A program made the translations under genes and the position numbers. From assembly GCF_000266945.1 (NCBI RefSeq), contig NC_018025.1, forward strand, positions 4,158,001 through 4,222,000: DNA of 64,000 nucleotides. Direction: 5' to 3'. Below the pieces are notes generated by a model, which worked only from the letters and a program-made list of their open reading frames with translations, had not been told where the DNA came from and made no database searches. Position 1 is the first letter of the stretch. Each line of letters starts with the position of its first letter. Of this stretch, positions 9,465 to 19,087 are shown in pieces. This stretch comes from Desulfomonile tiedjei DSM 6799 (GTDB taxonomy: Bacteria; Desulfobacterota; Desulfomonilia; Desulfomonilales; Desulfomonilaceae).

Positions 9465-11510
9465 TTAGTCATGCTTGAGGTCTATTCGGACTTCAGCCCC
9501 CCGGCATCCTTCCAAAGTAATTTCGCCTCGAAATCTTTTGGCGAAAGCCTGTACGAGCTTAAGACCCAATGAAACACTCTTTTCCACGGTGTAATTCTCG
9601 GGAAACCCTACACCATCATCACGCACAACCAACTGATACTCGTTCCCTGAGATCCTCCGCAGAGTTATTTCTATGACACCTTCGCCCCCTTTGGGGAAGG
9701 CGTGCTTCAGAGCGTTTGTCACGAGCTCCGTTAGGATAAGGCCGCACGGAATAGCATTATCAATATCGAATACTACTGGCTGCATTTTTGTTGTAAGTGC
9801 TATTCTAGTATCTTCGTCACTTTGGAAGCCGATTAGGTCCTCCGCGAGTTCCGACAAATATTCGTCCATTCTGATTTTGCCCAGATCATCCGATTGGTAT
9901 AGTTTCTCATGGACACGAGCCATCGCAAGAACGCGTGCCTCCGCCTCTCTGAGGCTCGCCCTATGGTCCTCGTCAGCAATGTGGTCGGCCTGAAGAATGA
10001 GGAGCCCCGCAATCATTTGAAAGTTGTTTTTGACCCTGTGATGTAGTTCCCTGAGAAGCACTTCTTTCTCTATAAGGGAAGCCTTGATCTGGTCCTCGGC
10101 TTTCTTGCGTTCTGTGATGTCCTGGTGATGCCACAACTGGCCATAGCGGTTCCCGTCGATGAATATAGGAACGAAATCTCGTAGATAGGTCCGTCCATCG
10201 CTCATAGCGACTTCCTCAGCCTTTACCGGGCGTTGCTGAGCAACAATCTCCTGTATGCGAGCGACGGCTTCGGCAGGCGGGGCGTAAGAATCCCGGATTT
10301 TTTGAATCATTTCGCTCGGCGACAGCCCATGCAGGCCGCTGGGAACATCGTCCAAATCGAACATGTCACAGAAAGCTTGATTGGCAAACTCGATCTTGCC
10401 TTCTTCTGACACGAGCAGCACTCCAGAATGCAAGCCTGAAAGCATAGTGTAGAATCGTTGGAACGTAGCTCTTAGAATATCTTCCGTCCGCTTGCGCTCA
10501 CTTATGTCTCTTATGACGCCGCAAATGTGCCAACAATCAGTAGATTCATCGTGAATGAGCCGAGCGTTAGTAGAACACTGTGTCACTCTTCCATCCTTGC
10601 ACTTGAGAGAAAGCTCATGGTCCGAGACCGCTCCATCTTCAGAGAGCTTGGCAATGAGCAATTGTCTTTCCTCAGGAACATGATAGATGCTCAAAATCGA
10701 TGAGCCCACTAATTCCTCTCTTGAGAAACCAAGGACGGTCTCGACTGATGGACTGACTTCCACCACTGTGCCGTTGAGAAGGGTTTCCATATAAACATCC
10801 TGAATGTTTTCAAAGACTCGCCGGTGTCTCTCTTCACTCTCCCTAAGCGCTTCTTCCGCTCTTTTCCGTTCCGTGACATCTTCGAGCAGTCCGATTCCTC
10901 CGACCACTGATCCGTCTTGAGACACCATCGGGGCAAACTCGCACTTGATCGCTGAAGTCTTATTTCCCAGGACGGACGTGTAGTAATCTTCGTAATGGCT
11001 GTCTTCACCGGAGAGAGTCTTCCTAATTGCAGCAATGGCGTGCCGATCTTTCAAGTCTGCAAACAGATTCAGTCTGATGACATCTTCTCTCGAAGCGCCG
11101 ATCACATGTGCGAAATTGCTGTTACAAGCTGTGACTGCTCCGTGGTGGTCGAAATGGATGACCCCGATCGGGGCATTTTCAAAAATTAGCCTGTACTTCT
11201 CCTCAGCCTGCCTTAACTGGTCGTTCAAATTACGGAGTTGGCTTTGCATGATATCACCGATGTTGGTCAAGCGCATTGATTGGCTGAGCAGCTTCCTGTA
11301 TTTGTCCAAGAGGTTCCGATAGTGTGACGGCCATGCGTCATCCGAAGGAGCCAAGCATTCAATGAGTTCTTCGGCTGTTCGTATGGTTTCCTCTTCTTCG
11401 TGGAAAAGACTGTGATTCATAGCGGCAACCATTCCAATTAGTTCATAAAATCCGTTAGCTTGGCATAGATGCCTAACCCCACAATGAGCCAGTGGCGGCT
11501 GGCATCCCAA
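9465..11510 (-). CDS. PAS-domain sensor histidine kinase, HisKA_2 type
   Basis: 681 residues, cytoplasmic (no transmembrane span seen). After an N-terminal helical segment come three PAS domains (about 90-210, 215-335, 345-460). They are followed by a HisKA_2 dimerisation domain with the phospho-acceptor in LRELHHRVKNNFQMI (about residue 480) and an HATPase with LILTELVTNALKHAFP and DDGVGFP. There is no receiver, so it must signal in trans. The annotated first codon gives an odd leader. Met27 (11432) or Met32 (11417) is more likely the true start. It follows siaC on the same strand after 250 bp holding a repeat, so it may or may not share that transcript. Confidence 0.92.
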   Translation of the reverse strand: MGCQPPLAHCGVRHLCQANGFYELIGMVAAMNHSLFHEEEETIRTAEELIECLAPSDDAWPSHYRNLLDKYRKLLSQSMRLTNIGDIMQSQLRNLNDQLRQAEEKYRLIFENAPIGVIHFDHHGAVTACNSNFAHVIGASREDVIRLNLFADLKDRHAIAAIRKTLSGEDSHYEDYYTSVLGNKTSAIKCEFAPMVSQDGSVVGGIGLLEDVTERKRAEEALRESEERHRRVFENIQDVYMETLLNGTVVEVSPSVETVLGFSREELVGSSILSIYHVPEERQLLIAKLSEDGAVSDHELSLKCKDGRVTQCSTNARLIHDESTDCWHICGVIRDISERKRTEDILRATFQRFYTMLSGLHSGVLLVSEEGKIEFANQAFCDMFDLDDVPSGLHGLSPSEMIQKIRDSYAPPAEAVARIQEIVAQQRPVKAEEVAMSDGRTYLRDFVPIFIDGNRYGQLWHHQDITERKKAEDQIKASLIEKEVLLRELHHRVKNNFQMIAGLLILQADHIADEDHRASLREAEARVLAMARVHEKLYQSDDLGKIRMDEYLSELAEDLIGFQSDEDTRIALTTKMQPVVFDIDNAIPCGLILTELVTNALKHAFPKGGEGVIEITLRRISGNEYQLVVRDDGVGFPENYTVEKSVSLGLKLVQAFAKRFRGEITLEGCRGAEVRIDLKHD

Positions 11511-11672
11511 TGCTGTTGAGTTAATGTTACCTGTTCGCTCATGCCACGGGGGTGATCGTCACCCCGTCGAAGGCCGGGGTCCAGAAAATATCGAAAGAAC
11601 CGGATCCCGTCTTCCGACGGAATGACGAAGCAGTTGCGCCTCTCGGGCCAACCGCTTAAGTCAACAGGATTG
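11508..11672. repeat. Short element with IS4-like ends (MITE or solo remnant)
   Basis: The left end CAATGCTGTTGAGTTAA and the right end CTTAAGTCAACAGGATTG are close to the terminal inverted repeats of the IS4-like element at 54921-56433 (CAATGCTGTTGAATTAAG and CTTAAGTCAACAGCATTG). Only about 165 bp separate them, with no transposase. The interior includes another palindromic stretch (GTCGAAGGCCGGGGTCC). It fills the gap between the kinase and siaC. Confidence 0.65.
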
Positions 11673-11760
11673 GGGGTGACAAGTTAATCAAGCAATCGGA
11701 CAATGTATTGGCAATATACAAAGAGCAAATTGGTACCAAACATTCAGGGAATAAGGCCTG

Positions 11761-12162
11761 TTATTCGTTCTCGATTTTCACGAGATTGAAGGTGACTGCT
11801 TCCAAGTCTTCCATGAATTCTTCCCCACATTCCAGCGCGGTATCGTTGTCTTCAAGATAGCGCCAGTTGATCACCACCTTTCTGCCTTTCTTGGCGAATC
11901 GATCCAGCATATCGAACAAGTTGAGGAAGGCCTTGGAACTGCTGCTGTTCAAATAAATCATTTCCAGGTTTAATACGATCCCCTTGTCTTCGCACTCATT
12001 CAGGCATTCATTCACCCATTGCAGAATAGGTTCGTAATATCTAGCGGCGTTCTCCGGATAGGATTTACCTTTCAGCTCGAGTACGCCGGTCGCCGCATCA
12101 AAGTGCACAGAAGGTGTAGATTTTGTTGCATCTAGAATGAGATGGTTCACGGTATCCCTCAA
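11761..12162 (-). CDS. siaC: SiaC-type regulatory phosphoprotein (DUF1987)
   Basis: 133 residues of the DUF1987/SiaC family. In Pseudomonas aeruginosa SiaC is phosphorylated by SiaB, dephosphorylated by SiaA, and in the unphosphorylated state binds and activates the diguanylate cyclase SiaD. The motif GKSYPENAARYYEPI and the acceptor region IYLNSSSSKAF are present. Ser73 occupies the place of the phosphorylated Thr in LNTSS of the Pseudomonas protein. The TTG at 12162 overlaps the siaB stop (TTGA). A GTG at 12150 with GAGGG in front is a better-supported start. No SiaD gene is in the window, so its effector target is unknown. Confidence 0.88.
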   Translation of the reverse strand: MRDTVNHLILDATKSTPSVHFDAATGVLELKGKSYPENAARYYEPILQWVNECLNECEDKGIVLNLEMIYLNSSSSKAFLNLFDMLDRFAKKGRKVVINWRYLEDNDTALECGEEFMEDLEAVTFNLVKIENE

Positions 12163-12710
12163 ATCGATGTCACCATAGAGAAAAAGAATTTGTCATCATC
12201 CACAGGGATTAGGTTGAATTCCAGCGGCTTGCTCGCACGTCGTGCCATATCGATAAAGCCGAGCCCTGCGCCTTTGGATTTGCCTTCGCCAGATGCCATC
12301 TTACGCTGTTTTTTGTACAGGTCTTTGAGCTCTTCCTTGCTCATTTTGCGAAGTTCCTCGAGTCGCTTAGCGAGTATTTCCGCGCTTTGTTTGCCAACGT
12401 AATTTCCACAACAAACATAAAACTGGCCATTTGACTTTCCGACTGTAACGATGCCGAACCGAAGCTCCTCACCGCCGCTCTTCTCTGAAGAAATTTTTTC
12501 GGCTGAATGACTCAATATGTTCTGCATTTGTTCTACGAAGATCGGAAACACCTTGCTGATTGTGCTGGTCTGCGTCCCTTCAAGTTCCATCCTCTGCCAA
12601 AGCGTTTCCCCGATTCCTTCGACAATGCTTTGAGACACCGACCCGCAAAAGCAAAAAATTATTCCTTCTTTCATGAGGCTCTTGTAAAGTTCATGCACGG
12701 ATAATGCCAC
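12159..12710 (-). CDS. siaB: SiaB-family protein kinase
   Basis: About 183 residues, matching the SiaB/DUF6272 family, a GHKL-like serine/threonine kinase acting on SiaC. Recognisable segments are FCFCGSVSQSIVEGIGETL near the start, the nucleotide-pocket-like SKGAGLGFIDMARRA, and the end PVDDDKFFFSMVTSI. The longest open frame begins far upstream inside siaA. I chose GTG at 12710 because GGAGG lies 8 nt before it and it gives the family length. It overlaps the end of siaA by 20 bp and touches siaC, so the three are translationally coupled. Confidence 0.86.
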   Translation of the reverse strand: MALSVHELYKSLMKEGIIFCFCGSVSQSIVEGIGETLWQRMELEGTQTSTISKVFPIFVEQMQNILSHSAEKISSEKSGGEELRFGIVTVGKSNGQFYVCCGNYVGKQSAEILAKRLEELRKMSKEELKDLYKKQRKMASGEGKSKGAGLGFIDMARRASKPLEFNLIPVDDDKFFFSMVTSI

Positions 12711-13908
12711 TGCCTTGACCTCCTGGTACGGAAAAAGGATTGAATCCCACGAGGGTGATGTCATCCAGTTGCGGCTCGTCTCCTCTATATGTCTCAATTG
12801 CTTCCTGGATGTCCCGCATTTGATCCCGAAACGGTTTCTGGCAATTATCCAAGATGAGTCGCTTGAACCGCTTCTTGCCAAAAGGAAGCCGCCTCGGCCC
12901 TCCTGTTTGATGGAGTATCCCGTCAGTGCAAATATAGAAAATAGTATTGTCGTCGATCGCGACCGTGCGATTGACATATGAGAAGTTCAACTTGGAATTT
13001 TTGTACCCAACGCTCTGCCTGTCTGGAGGAACTTCATAAAGATCACCCTCTCTGCAGCACCAGAGCCCGATTCTGGCGCCGGCAAAGGTCAATTTCCTCT
13101 CAAGCTTATTCACTAAGCAGATCCCAATGTCCAGGCCATCGTCAGAAGAAGTCTCTTTATGGTGCTGATTCAGAGAGCTCTTGACGAGCCGATTAAGATG
13201 AGTCAGGAGGAGGGCGGGATCCTTGTACCCGACCTTTTCCACCGCTCGATCCAAACTTGCTCCGCTGATCATCGTCATAATTGCGCCAGGGACTCCATGC
13301 CCTGTGCAGTCTATTACCGAAAGCAGAAAGCCTTCCGGAACGGTCTCATATTTGTATATATCTCCACCAATCAGATCTTTGGGTTCCCAGATTATGAAGT
13401 AATCTCCCACATTGGAGGCCATTTCCTGTTGATTTGGCAGGAAAGCAGTTTGAATGGTTCGGGCATACCGGAGACTGTCCATGATCTCGGTATTTGCTTG
13501 CACCAAGCTGAGTTCGATCTCTCTCTTCTCTCTCAAAGAATCGATCATCGAGTTGAACGCATCTGAAAATCCTCCGAGGAAATCGACCCGCTGGCTCAAG
13601 TCGCCCATGGCTACTTGCTTTGTTTGCCAGGTTAAATGGCGCAGACTGGCGTGAAGTCGTTTGAATGGCGAAATCAGAAAATTCCTGCGTGGAGGCTCGA
13701 TCTCCAGAAGCCCCTTAGAAAGAGACGAAAGGAAATCGGAAGCTTCGGAAAATTTCTCGATAAAGTGATTCGTGGTCTCGCAGAGCTCTTTCAGTTCGTC
13801 ATCCAGGCACTGACCGTTTTGATCAAGAAGTCGCGCGGGGGTACCGTTGAGTAGACTCATGAGTGCTTGCTGCACTGATTTCACTATGGCTGATTGTGCT
13901 TGATTCAA
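12691..13908 (-). CDS. siaA: SiaA-like PP2C (SpoIIE) phosphatase
   Basis: 405 residues ending in a SpoIIE/PP2C phosphatase domain (about 170-390). Metal-binding aspartates are conserved: IGGDIYKYE, DCTGHGVPGA, SSDDGLDIG, CTDGILHQ and DDITLVGF. The N-terminal half is predicted helical with a HAMP-like piece (MGDLSQRVDFLGGF). Unlike Pseudomonas SiaA it has no transmembrane or periplasmic sensor domain, so the signal must be cytoplasmic, perhaps from the V4R protein 8 bp upstream. The ORF begins at TTG. A later start such as Met17 is possible. It is a paralogue of the receiver-phosphatase at 29915-31144. Confidence 0.88.
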   Translation of the reverse strand: MNQAQSAIVKSVQQALMSLLNGTPARLLDQNGQCLDDELKELCETTNHFIEKFSEASDFLSSLSKGLLEIEPPRRNFLISPFKRLHASLRHLTWQTKQVAMGDLSQRVDFLGGFSDAFNSMIDSLREKREIELSLVQANTEIMDSLRYARTIQTAFLPNQQEMASNVGDYFIIWEPKDLIGGDIYKYETVPEGFLLSVIDCTGHGVPGAIMTMISGASLDRAVEKVGYKDPALLLTHLNRLVKSSLNQHHKETSSDDGLDIGICLVNKLERKLTFAGARIGLWCCREGDLYEVPPDRQSVGYKNSKLNFSYVNRTVAIDDNTIFYICTDGILHQTGGPRRLPFGKKRFKRLILDNCQKPFRDQMRDIQEAIETYRGDEPQLDDITLVGFNPFSVPGGQGSGIIRA

Positions 13909-13916
13909 TTATGACC

Positions 13917-14444
13917 CTAGCTCTTCAAGTTTACAGAAAACCTGCAGGTTCTTTCCCCTGAGGCCCAGCAGTCTATTTCTCTGACCTCGAATTCCTTGCC
14001 TGTATACGTATCCAGTACTCCTGCGATGAATCCTTCATCGTAATCGCAAACCGTTTCGCCCTTCAAAGGGAGTCCCGAACAATCCAAGTCTTCATCAACG
14101 GTCAAAACAAATTCCATCTTCTCAAGATCAGCCTTTTCGATTCTGAGAATTCCAATTCTAAGCAGCTTCAGCTTTTCTTGAAGATCGGCAATAAACTCAT
14201 TGAATTCGAGTTTAACGTTAAGAACACTTTTGCAGAATTCCGAGCCAGCCAACTTGCCGGCCTTTACGAGGATTTGGCTGGCAGCCTGCGGATCATATTC
14301 GACAATCAGGACGTCCCTCATAGTGTACTGCATCAGTCTATAGACAGCTACGAGGGTAGTGGGGCCAAGGTTCGGCCTTCCTTGGTCTATGTTACCCAAG
14401 TCTTCCCACCGGAAGTGACTGGTTGTCCTGTCTTCTTTGAACAT
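13917..14444 (-). CDS. V4R-domain sensor protein
   Basis: 175 residues made up mainly of a V4R (4-vinyl reductase) domain, a small-molecule sensing fold found in many regulators. Typical elements are LGPTTLVAVYRLMQYTMRD, GKLAGSEF, then CDYDEGFIAGVLDTYTGKEF and the conserved end EIDCWASGERTCRFSV. The CWASGE...C cysteines are characteristic and may bind a ligand or metal. Shine-Dalgarno GGAGAA fits the ATG. Its position directly before siaA suggests that it provides the input for the Sia partner switch. That is inference from gene order. Confidence 0.88.
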   Translation of the reverse strand: MFKEDRTTSHFRWEDLGNIDQGRPNLGPTTLVAVYRLMQYTMRDVLIVEYDPQAASQILVKAGKLAGSEFCKSVLNVKLEFNEFIADLQEKLKLLRIGILRIEKADLEKMEFVLTVDEDLDCSGLPLKGETVCDYDEGFIAGVLDTYTGKEFEVREIDCWASGERTCRFSVNLKS

Positions 14445-14531
14445 TTGTCTTCTCCTGGGAAAGCAAATTCACATATATTAGTTTGGAAATTCCCTGTTGG
14501 TCAAGGATAAACGGCTTTTGGCTTTGTATCG

Positions 14532-16373
14532 CTACAAGACCTTGTTACGTGGAGAGACTCGCACTCTATGCTCGTGGTCCGGTGAGTAGAATCCCAATGT
14601 TTTCATCTGCCGCTTCAGCGAGTCTCTGCTTATTTTTAAAAGGCGAGCTGCCTCGGTCCTTTTGCCGCTGCATTTTTCAAGTGCTTGCTCTATGAGCGAC
14701 CTCTTCAAATCGTTCGCCATATTGGTCAACGATTCCCGGAGGGGAAACGTCGCAGTCCATGTCCAGTCAGTCTGAGAAACCTCGTCGTGGAATGCTTCAT
14801 CTTCGACCAAATCGATCTTGAGTTGTCCGCCTCGAGACAATATCAGAGATCTTTCAAGTACGTTTCGCAGCTCGCGAACATTCCCGGGCCAGGAATACCG
14901 GCAGAGTTTGCGCATCGCCACTGAATCGATTTCTGGGGTTCTGTCCAACTGCATCTCTGAGGTTAGCTCCTGCATGAGTTTTCGAGCCAGGATCGGGATG
15001 TCTTCAATCCTCTGTCTGAGAGGTGGCACAAAGACCGAATACACATTGAGCCTGTGAAAGAGATCAGCCCTGAATCTTCCCTCGGAAATCTCCTTCTCCA
15101 GGTCTCTGTTGGTGGCGGCGATCAGGCGTGCGCTTACCCTTATGGTCTTCTCTCCCCCAACTCGACTGAACGTCCTCGTGTCCAAAAAGGTCAGAAGCTT
15201 GGCCTGCAAAGAAAGCGGAAGCTCCCCAATCTCGTTAAGTAAAAGAGTTCCCCCCTCGGCAAGTTCCAGCAACCCACGTTTTCGCCTTGTTGCCCCGGTG
15301 AACGCACCAGCCTCATGTCCGAACAACTCGGATTCTGCCAATTCACGCGCCAGGGCGGCGCAGTTGATGGTGAAATACGGTCCGTCGGCACGTTTTGAAT
15401 GCTCATGGATGAAGCGAGCCAAGTGGTCTTTACCGCTACCACTTTCACCTGCGAGGAGCACAGTGCTGTCCGTTTCCGCAACGAGCAAAGCCTTGTCAAT
15501 GGTTTGGCGCATGGCTTCGGAAGTCGGACGATCCGGGACGATTCGATGCAATCTGGTCTGCACGTCCTTTCTATCTGTAATGTTCCGAAGGATGCCGCAC
15601 AGCCCGTTGATTCTCCCGGATGCGTTTCGAATGGGCACCTTGATTTCCAGGAACGTGGTGGGTATCCCATTAACCAGTCTCGTCCGCTCTTCTTCTACGG
15701 TTTCGCCTCGCAGAACTCTTTCAGCCACTTCTCTGTTATGTCTTCCTGCTTCTTCACCGAAAAGATCCTCATCCGTTAATTCCACGAGATCGGCAGCAGG
15801 CTTGCCAAACAGCCTTTCCACTGCTGGATTCACATGCGTGTATTGAAGGCTTGAGTTTTGTACGAAAATGCAATCCTGGGCGGCTTCGAATATGGCCCGA
15901 AGTCGCTCTTCACTCTCAGCCAGCGCTGCGGTGCGCTTTTCAACGATGACCTCCAAGTCGGCTCGGTGTCGCTTGATCTCATCCTGAGCAGCCTTCATCT
16001 TAAGCAGGGACTCCATGCGAACCTTCAACTCAACCTTGTCAACAGGTTTGGAGATGAAGTCGTTTGCACCAGCTCCCACCGCCTCCAATCGGTCTCGTTT
16101 GTTTGTAAGAACGGTGACCATGACGATCGGTATGTCAGAGCAATCCTGGGAGCTCCGAATACGTCGAGTCACTTCAAATCCATCCATTCCGGGCATCATC
16201 ACGTCCAAGAGTACCAGATCGAAGCTCATATCTAGCATTGCCAAAGCCTCGGTTCCGTTGGAAGCCACCTCGGACGAGTACCCAAGAGACTTCAGCATAG
16301 CTTGCAACAGATTTCGGTTGCGCTTCTCGTCGTCTACCACGAGTATATGTTTCCCAATGTTCATTGTTTTCAC
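14532..16373 (-). CDS. REC-PAS-sigma-54 activator with Fis-type HTH
   Basis: 613 residues: receiver domain (Asp57 in LVLLDVMMPGMDG), coiled linker, PAS (about 155-270), AAA+ sigma-54 interaction domain (about 285-510) with Walker A GESGSGKD and the sigma-54 contact motif GAFTGA (356-361), and a C-terminal Fis HTH (RTEAARLLKISRDSLKRQMK). The Walker B reads LLLNEIGELP, with Asn380 where most activators have Asp, so ATPase turnover may differ. The ORF starts at GTG. The ATG at 16364, with GGTGA 6 nt before it, is the likely start. It lies between hybrid kinase and V4R genes and is probably their transcriptional output. Confidence 0.93.
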   Translation of the reverse strand: MKTMNIGKHILVVDDEKRNRNLLQAMLKSLGYSSEVASNGTEALAMLDMSFDLVLLDVMMPGMDGFEVTRRIRSSQDCSDIPIVMVTVLTNKRDRLEAVGAGANDFISKPVDKVELKVRMESLLKMKAAQDEIKRHRADLEVIVEKRTAALAESEERLRAIFEAAQDCIFVQNSSLQYTHVNPAVERLFGKPAADLVELTDEDLFGEEAGRHNREVAERVLRGETVEEERTRLVNGIPTTFLEIKVPIRNASGRINGLCGILRNITDRKDVQTRLHRIVPDRPTSEAMRQTIDKALLVAETDSTVLLAGESGSGKDHLARFIHEHSKRADGPYFTINCAALARELAESELFGHEAGAFTGATRRKRGLLELAEGGTLLLNEIGELPLSLQAKLLTFLDTRTFSRVGGEKTIRVSARLIAATNRDLEKEISEGRFRADLFHRLNVYSVFVPPLRQRIEDIPILARKLMQELTSEMQLDRTPEIDSVAMRKLCRYSWPGNVRELRNVLERSLILSRGGQLKIDLVEDEAFHDEVSQTDWTWTATFPLRESLTNMANDLKRSLIEQALEKCSGKRTEAARLLKISRDSLKRQMKTLGFYSPDHEHRVRVSPRNKVL

Positions 16374-16404
16374 CGTATGCCATGAGCGAACCGATCGACG
16401 ACAC

Positions 16405-19083
16405 CTATCCTTCCGAGGTTCTCCTCAAGAGGTCACGAATCACCTGCCTCAACACGCGAAAGTCAAAGGGCTTCGAAATGTAGGCCGCACACCCGGTAGC
16501 CAGGCATTCTTCTTCATCAGCAGCCATCGCGCGGGCAGTGACCGCTACTACGGGAATGGCAGCGGTCTCCGGCGACTGCTTGAGAGCTCGGACAGCGGTC
16601 AACCCGTCCATCGCGGGGAGTTCGATGTCCATCAGGATCAGATCGGGCTTTTCTATCTTGGCGAGCAACAAACCGTCTTCCGCGTTTCTGGACTGTATTA
16701 CCCGATGTCCCGATTTCCGTAAGATCGCCGACATCAGATTCAAGTTCCGCTCAACATCCTCAACAGCAAGAATTGTGGAGGGCGTTGAAAGATTATTGGT
16801 ATGCGAGGATATCGTTTCGTAAACGCCGGGACCGGGCAGAAACGAATTCGGCGTGTTAGACTGTGGCTCAACTATTGGAATCGTGAAATGAAATGCGCTT
16901 CCTCGCCCTTCTCCTTCGCTTTCCACCCAGATTCCTCCGCCGTGAAGATTTACCAGACTCTTTGTTAAAGCCAAACCGATACCGGTGCCGGCTTCACTCC
17001 TTGTATATGATGAATCCACCTGCTCAAACATCTGGAAAATTCGCTCTCGATCCTCAGCCTTCAAGCCGATTCCGGTGTCTGTCACACTTACGATTACTTC
17101 GTCCTCTGTCCTGCGGAGGCCCACTGAAATTGCACCGCCGTCCGGCGTAAACTTGGCAGCGTTAGACAGAAGGTTATACATGATCTGTTTCAGTTTGACC
17201 TCGTCCGCCTGAATCTCCAGGTCTTCGAGCCCGCAGTCGACATTAAGGCTGATCGATAGCCCATGTTTCGTGGCTTTTTCTCTAATCATCGTGAGGCTGT
17301 GCTCTATCAACTGAACGACCTGCAATTCGGAGGCTTCCAGCTCCATCTTGCCAGCCTCAACTTTTGCCAGGTCCAGAATTCCGTTGATGAGATCGAGCAA
17401 ATAATGGGCGCTGTCGAGGACATCTCCAAGGTAAAGCGACTGCTCGTCATTGATTTCGCCTGCTGAATGATCCAGCAATAGCTCTGAAAAACCAATGATG
17501 GCATTCAAGGGCGTTCGCAGCTCGTGGCTCATATTGGTCAGAAAATCCGTTTTCGCTTGGTTTGCATACTCTGCAATCATACGTGCTTGTATGAGATCAG
17601 TGACATCGATGAATGATTCTATCCCTCCAACTATTTCTCCTTGTTCATTTGTCATCATCGAGGCATTTTTAAGCACAGTCAGAACGCGTCCATCCTTTGC
17701 TCTGAAGTTGGCTTGTACTTTGACGATATCTTTGCCGAGATTCGGTAGATGAAGTGCACAGTTAGCTTTGCACTGGTCGCCCCAAAAACTGCGACATGTT
17801 TTGCCGATTGCTTCTTCTTCGCTATATCCGGTCATTCGACAAAACTCGTTGTTTACTTCTGTGATCTTACCGCCAGAGTCCACAATAAAGATCGCGGTGG
17901 CGGCTGTGGCTAGGAGCTGCTGCTGAAGGTCATTTGCTCGTCGCAATTTGTCTTCGGCTCGCTTGCGCTCTGTTATGTTGCGTGCCGTGTATACGGATCC
18001 CATGATCGGGCCGTCCTTTATACGTATTGGCGAAATTCGAACGTCGAAAACTCCCCCGAGCCTATCTGCCACCACTTCGGACTGACATTCGCCAGAACTA
18101 TCAAGCATTTTGGCGTGCGGGCAATTGTCTGGGGAAACCGTTTGGCCATGCACGACCTCACAGCAATTCCGCCCGAGGGCTCGGTCTTGTTCGATTTTGA
18201 GAGCCTGACACATGGCGCGGTTCATGCGAACAATCCTGTGTTCCTCATCCAATATCATTGTGCAGTCGGACACCGCATCGAATGTCAGCTCCCACTGTGT
18301 TTTAGCTCGGAGGATCTCCTCTTGGGCAGCCGTTTCCGCCGTTATATCCTGATAGGTAGCGATGTGCTGACCACATCCAAGGATGACCGTCCGAAAACTA
18401 ATCATCTTGTGGGTTCCATCTTTGCATGTGACGACGAAGTTTTTTGGTTCAACCTCGCCCATCCGGCCCTTGCTTAGAGTCTCCCTTCTCCAATCTGAGC
18501 AGACTCTGTCTCGATAATTGTTGTCTGGAAAAGCCTTTTCGAACAATGTGTCGATGTCGGAAACGTCATCAGTCGTATAGCCAAATATCTCAGTGAACTT
18601 AGGGTTGAAATATTCAAAACTAGTGTCAGGGGCCATGACTGATATGCCAAAAGGAGCGGCCTCGCTTAAGTTCCTAAATCTTGCTTCACTTGCCTTAAGT
18701 CTCCGTTCCATCCGGTTCTTGTAGAGAGCCATCTCTATGGCGCTTCGCAGCTCCTTCTCCCCGTAAGGCTTGACAAGGTAACCGAGGGGTTCAGCCTCTC
18801 GAGCCCTCGCCAGAAGAGCCTCGTCCGTGAACGCAGTCGCATAGATCACCGGAACATCCAAGACGGTCCGCAAGTGGCACGCTGTTTCAACGCCGTCCAT
18901 CGGTCCCTCAAGTTTGATATCCATCAACACCAGGTCCGGCGGATCCTTTTCCGCGAGGGCGATTGCTTCCTCGCCAGTACTTACTATCGCTGCAATTTGA
19001 TAGCCTAACTTTGCAAGGCGATTCCTGAGCAGCATGGAGATCACAGGGTCGTCTTCCACGACAAGTATCTTAGGTCTCGACAT
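16405..19083 (-). CDS. Hybrid sensor histidine kinase REC-PAS3-HisKA-HATPase-REC
   Basis: 892 residues, soluble. Receiver (Asp55 in LVLMDIKLEG), three PAS domains (about 133-250, 265-380, 390-500), HisKA with acceptor His in NMSHELRTPLNAIIGF, HATPase with NLLSNAAKFT, DTGIGL and GTGIGLALT, and a C-terminal receiver (LILMDIELPAMDG). The third PAS has a cysteine-rich stretch (GKTCRSFWGDQCKANC) that could bind a metal or sense redox state. The ATG has GGAG 8 nt upstream and lies 4 bp after the preceding kinase. An operon with the sigma-54 regulator downstream (31 bp) is likely. Confidence 0.94.
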   Translation of the reverse strand: MSRPKILVVEDDPVISMLLRNRLAKLGYQIAAIVSTGEEAIALAEKDPPDLVLMDIKLEGPMDGVETACHLRTVLDVPVIYATAFTDEALLARAREAEPLGYLVKPYGEKELRSAIEMALYKNRMERRLKASEARFRNLSEAAPFGISVMAPDTSFEYFNPKFTEIFGYTTDDVSDIDTLFEKAFPDNNYRDRVCSDWRRETLSKGRMGEVEPKNFVVTCKDGTHKMISFRTVILGCGQHIATYQDITAETAAQEEILRAKTQWELTFDAVSDCTMILDEEHRIVRMNRAMCQALKIEQDRALGRNCCEVVHGQTVSPDNCPHAKMLDSSGECQSEVVADRLGGVFDVRISPIRIKDGPIMGSVYTARNITERKRAEDKLRRANDLQQQLLATAATAIFIVDSGGKITEVNNEFCRMTGYSEEEAIGKTCRSFWGDQCKANCALHLPNLGKDIVKVQANFRAKDGRVLTVLKNASMMTNEQGEIVGGIESFIDVTDLIQARMIAEYANQAKTDFLTNMSHELRTPLNAIIGFSELLLDHSAGEINDEQSLYLGDVLDSAHYLLDLINGILDLAKVEAGKMELEASELQVVQLIEHSLTMIREKATKHGLSISLNVDCGLEDLEIQADEVKLKQIMYNLLSNAAKFTPDGGAISVGLRRTEDEVIVSVTDTGIGLKAEDRERIFQMFEQVDSSYTRSEAGTGIGLALTKSLVNLHGGGIWVESEGEGRGSAFHFTIPIVEPQSNTPNSFLPGPGVYETISSHTNNLSTPSTILAVEDVERNLNLMSAILRKSGHRVIQSRNAEDGLLLAKIEKPDLILMDIELPAMDGLTAVRALKQSPETAAIPVVAVTARAMAADEEECLATGCAAYISKPFDFRVLRQVIRDLLRRTSEG

Positions 19084-19087
19084 GGTT

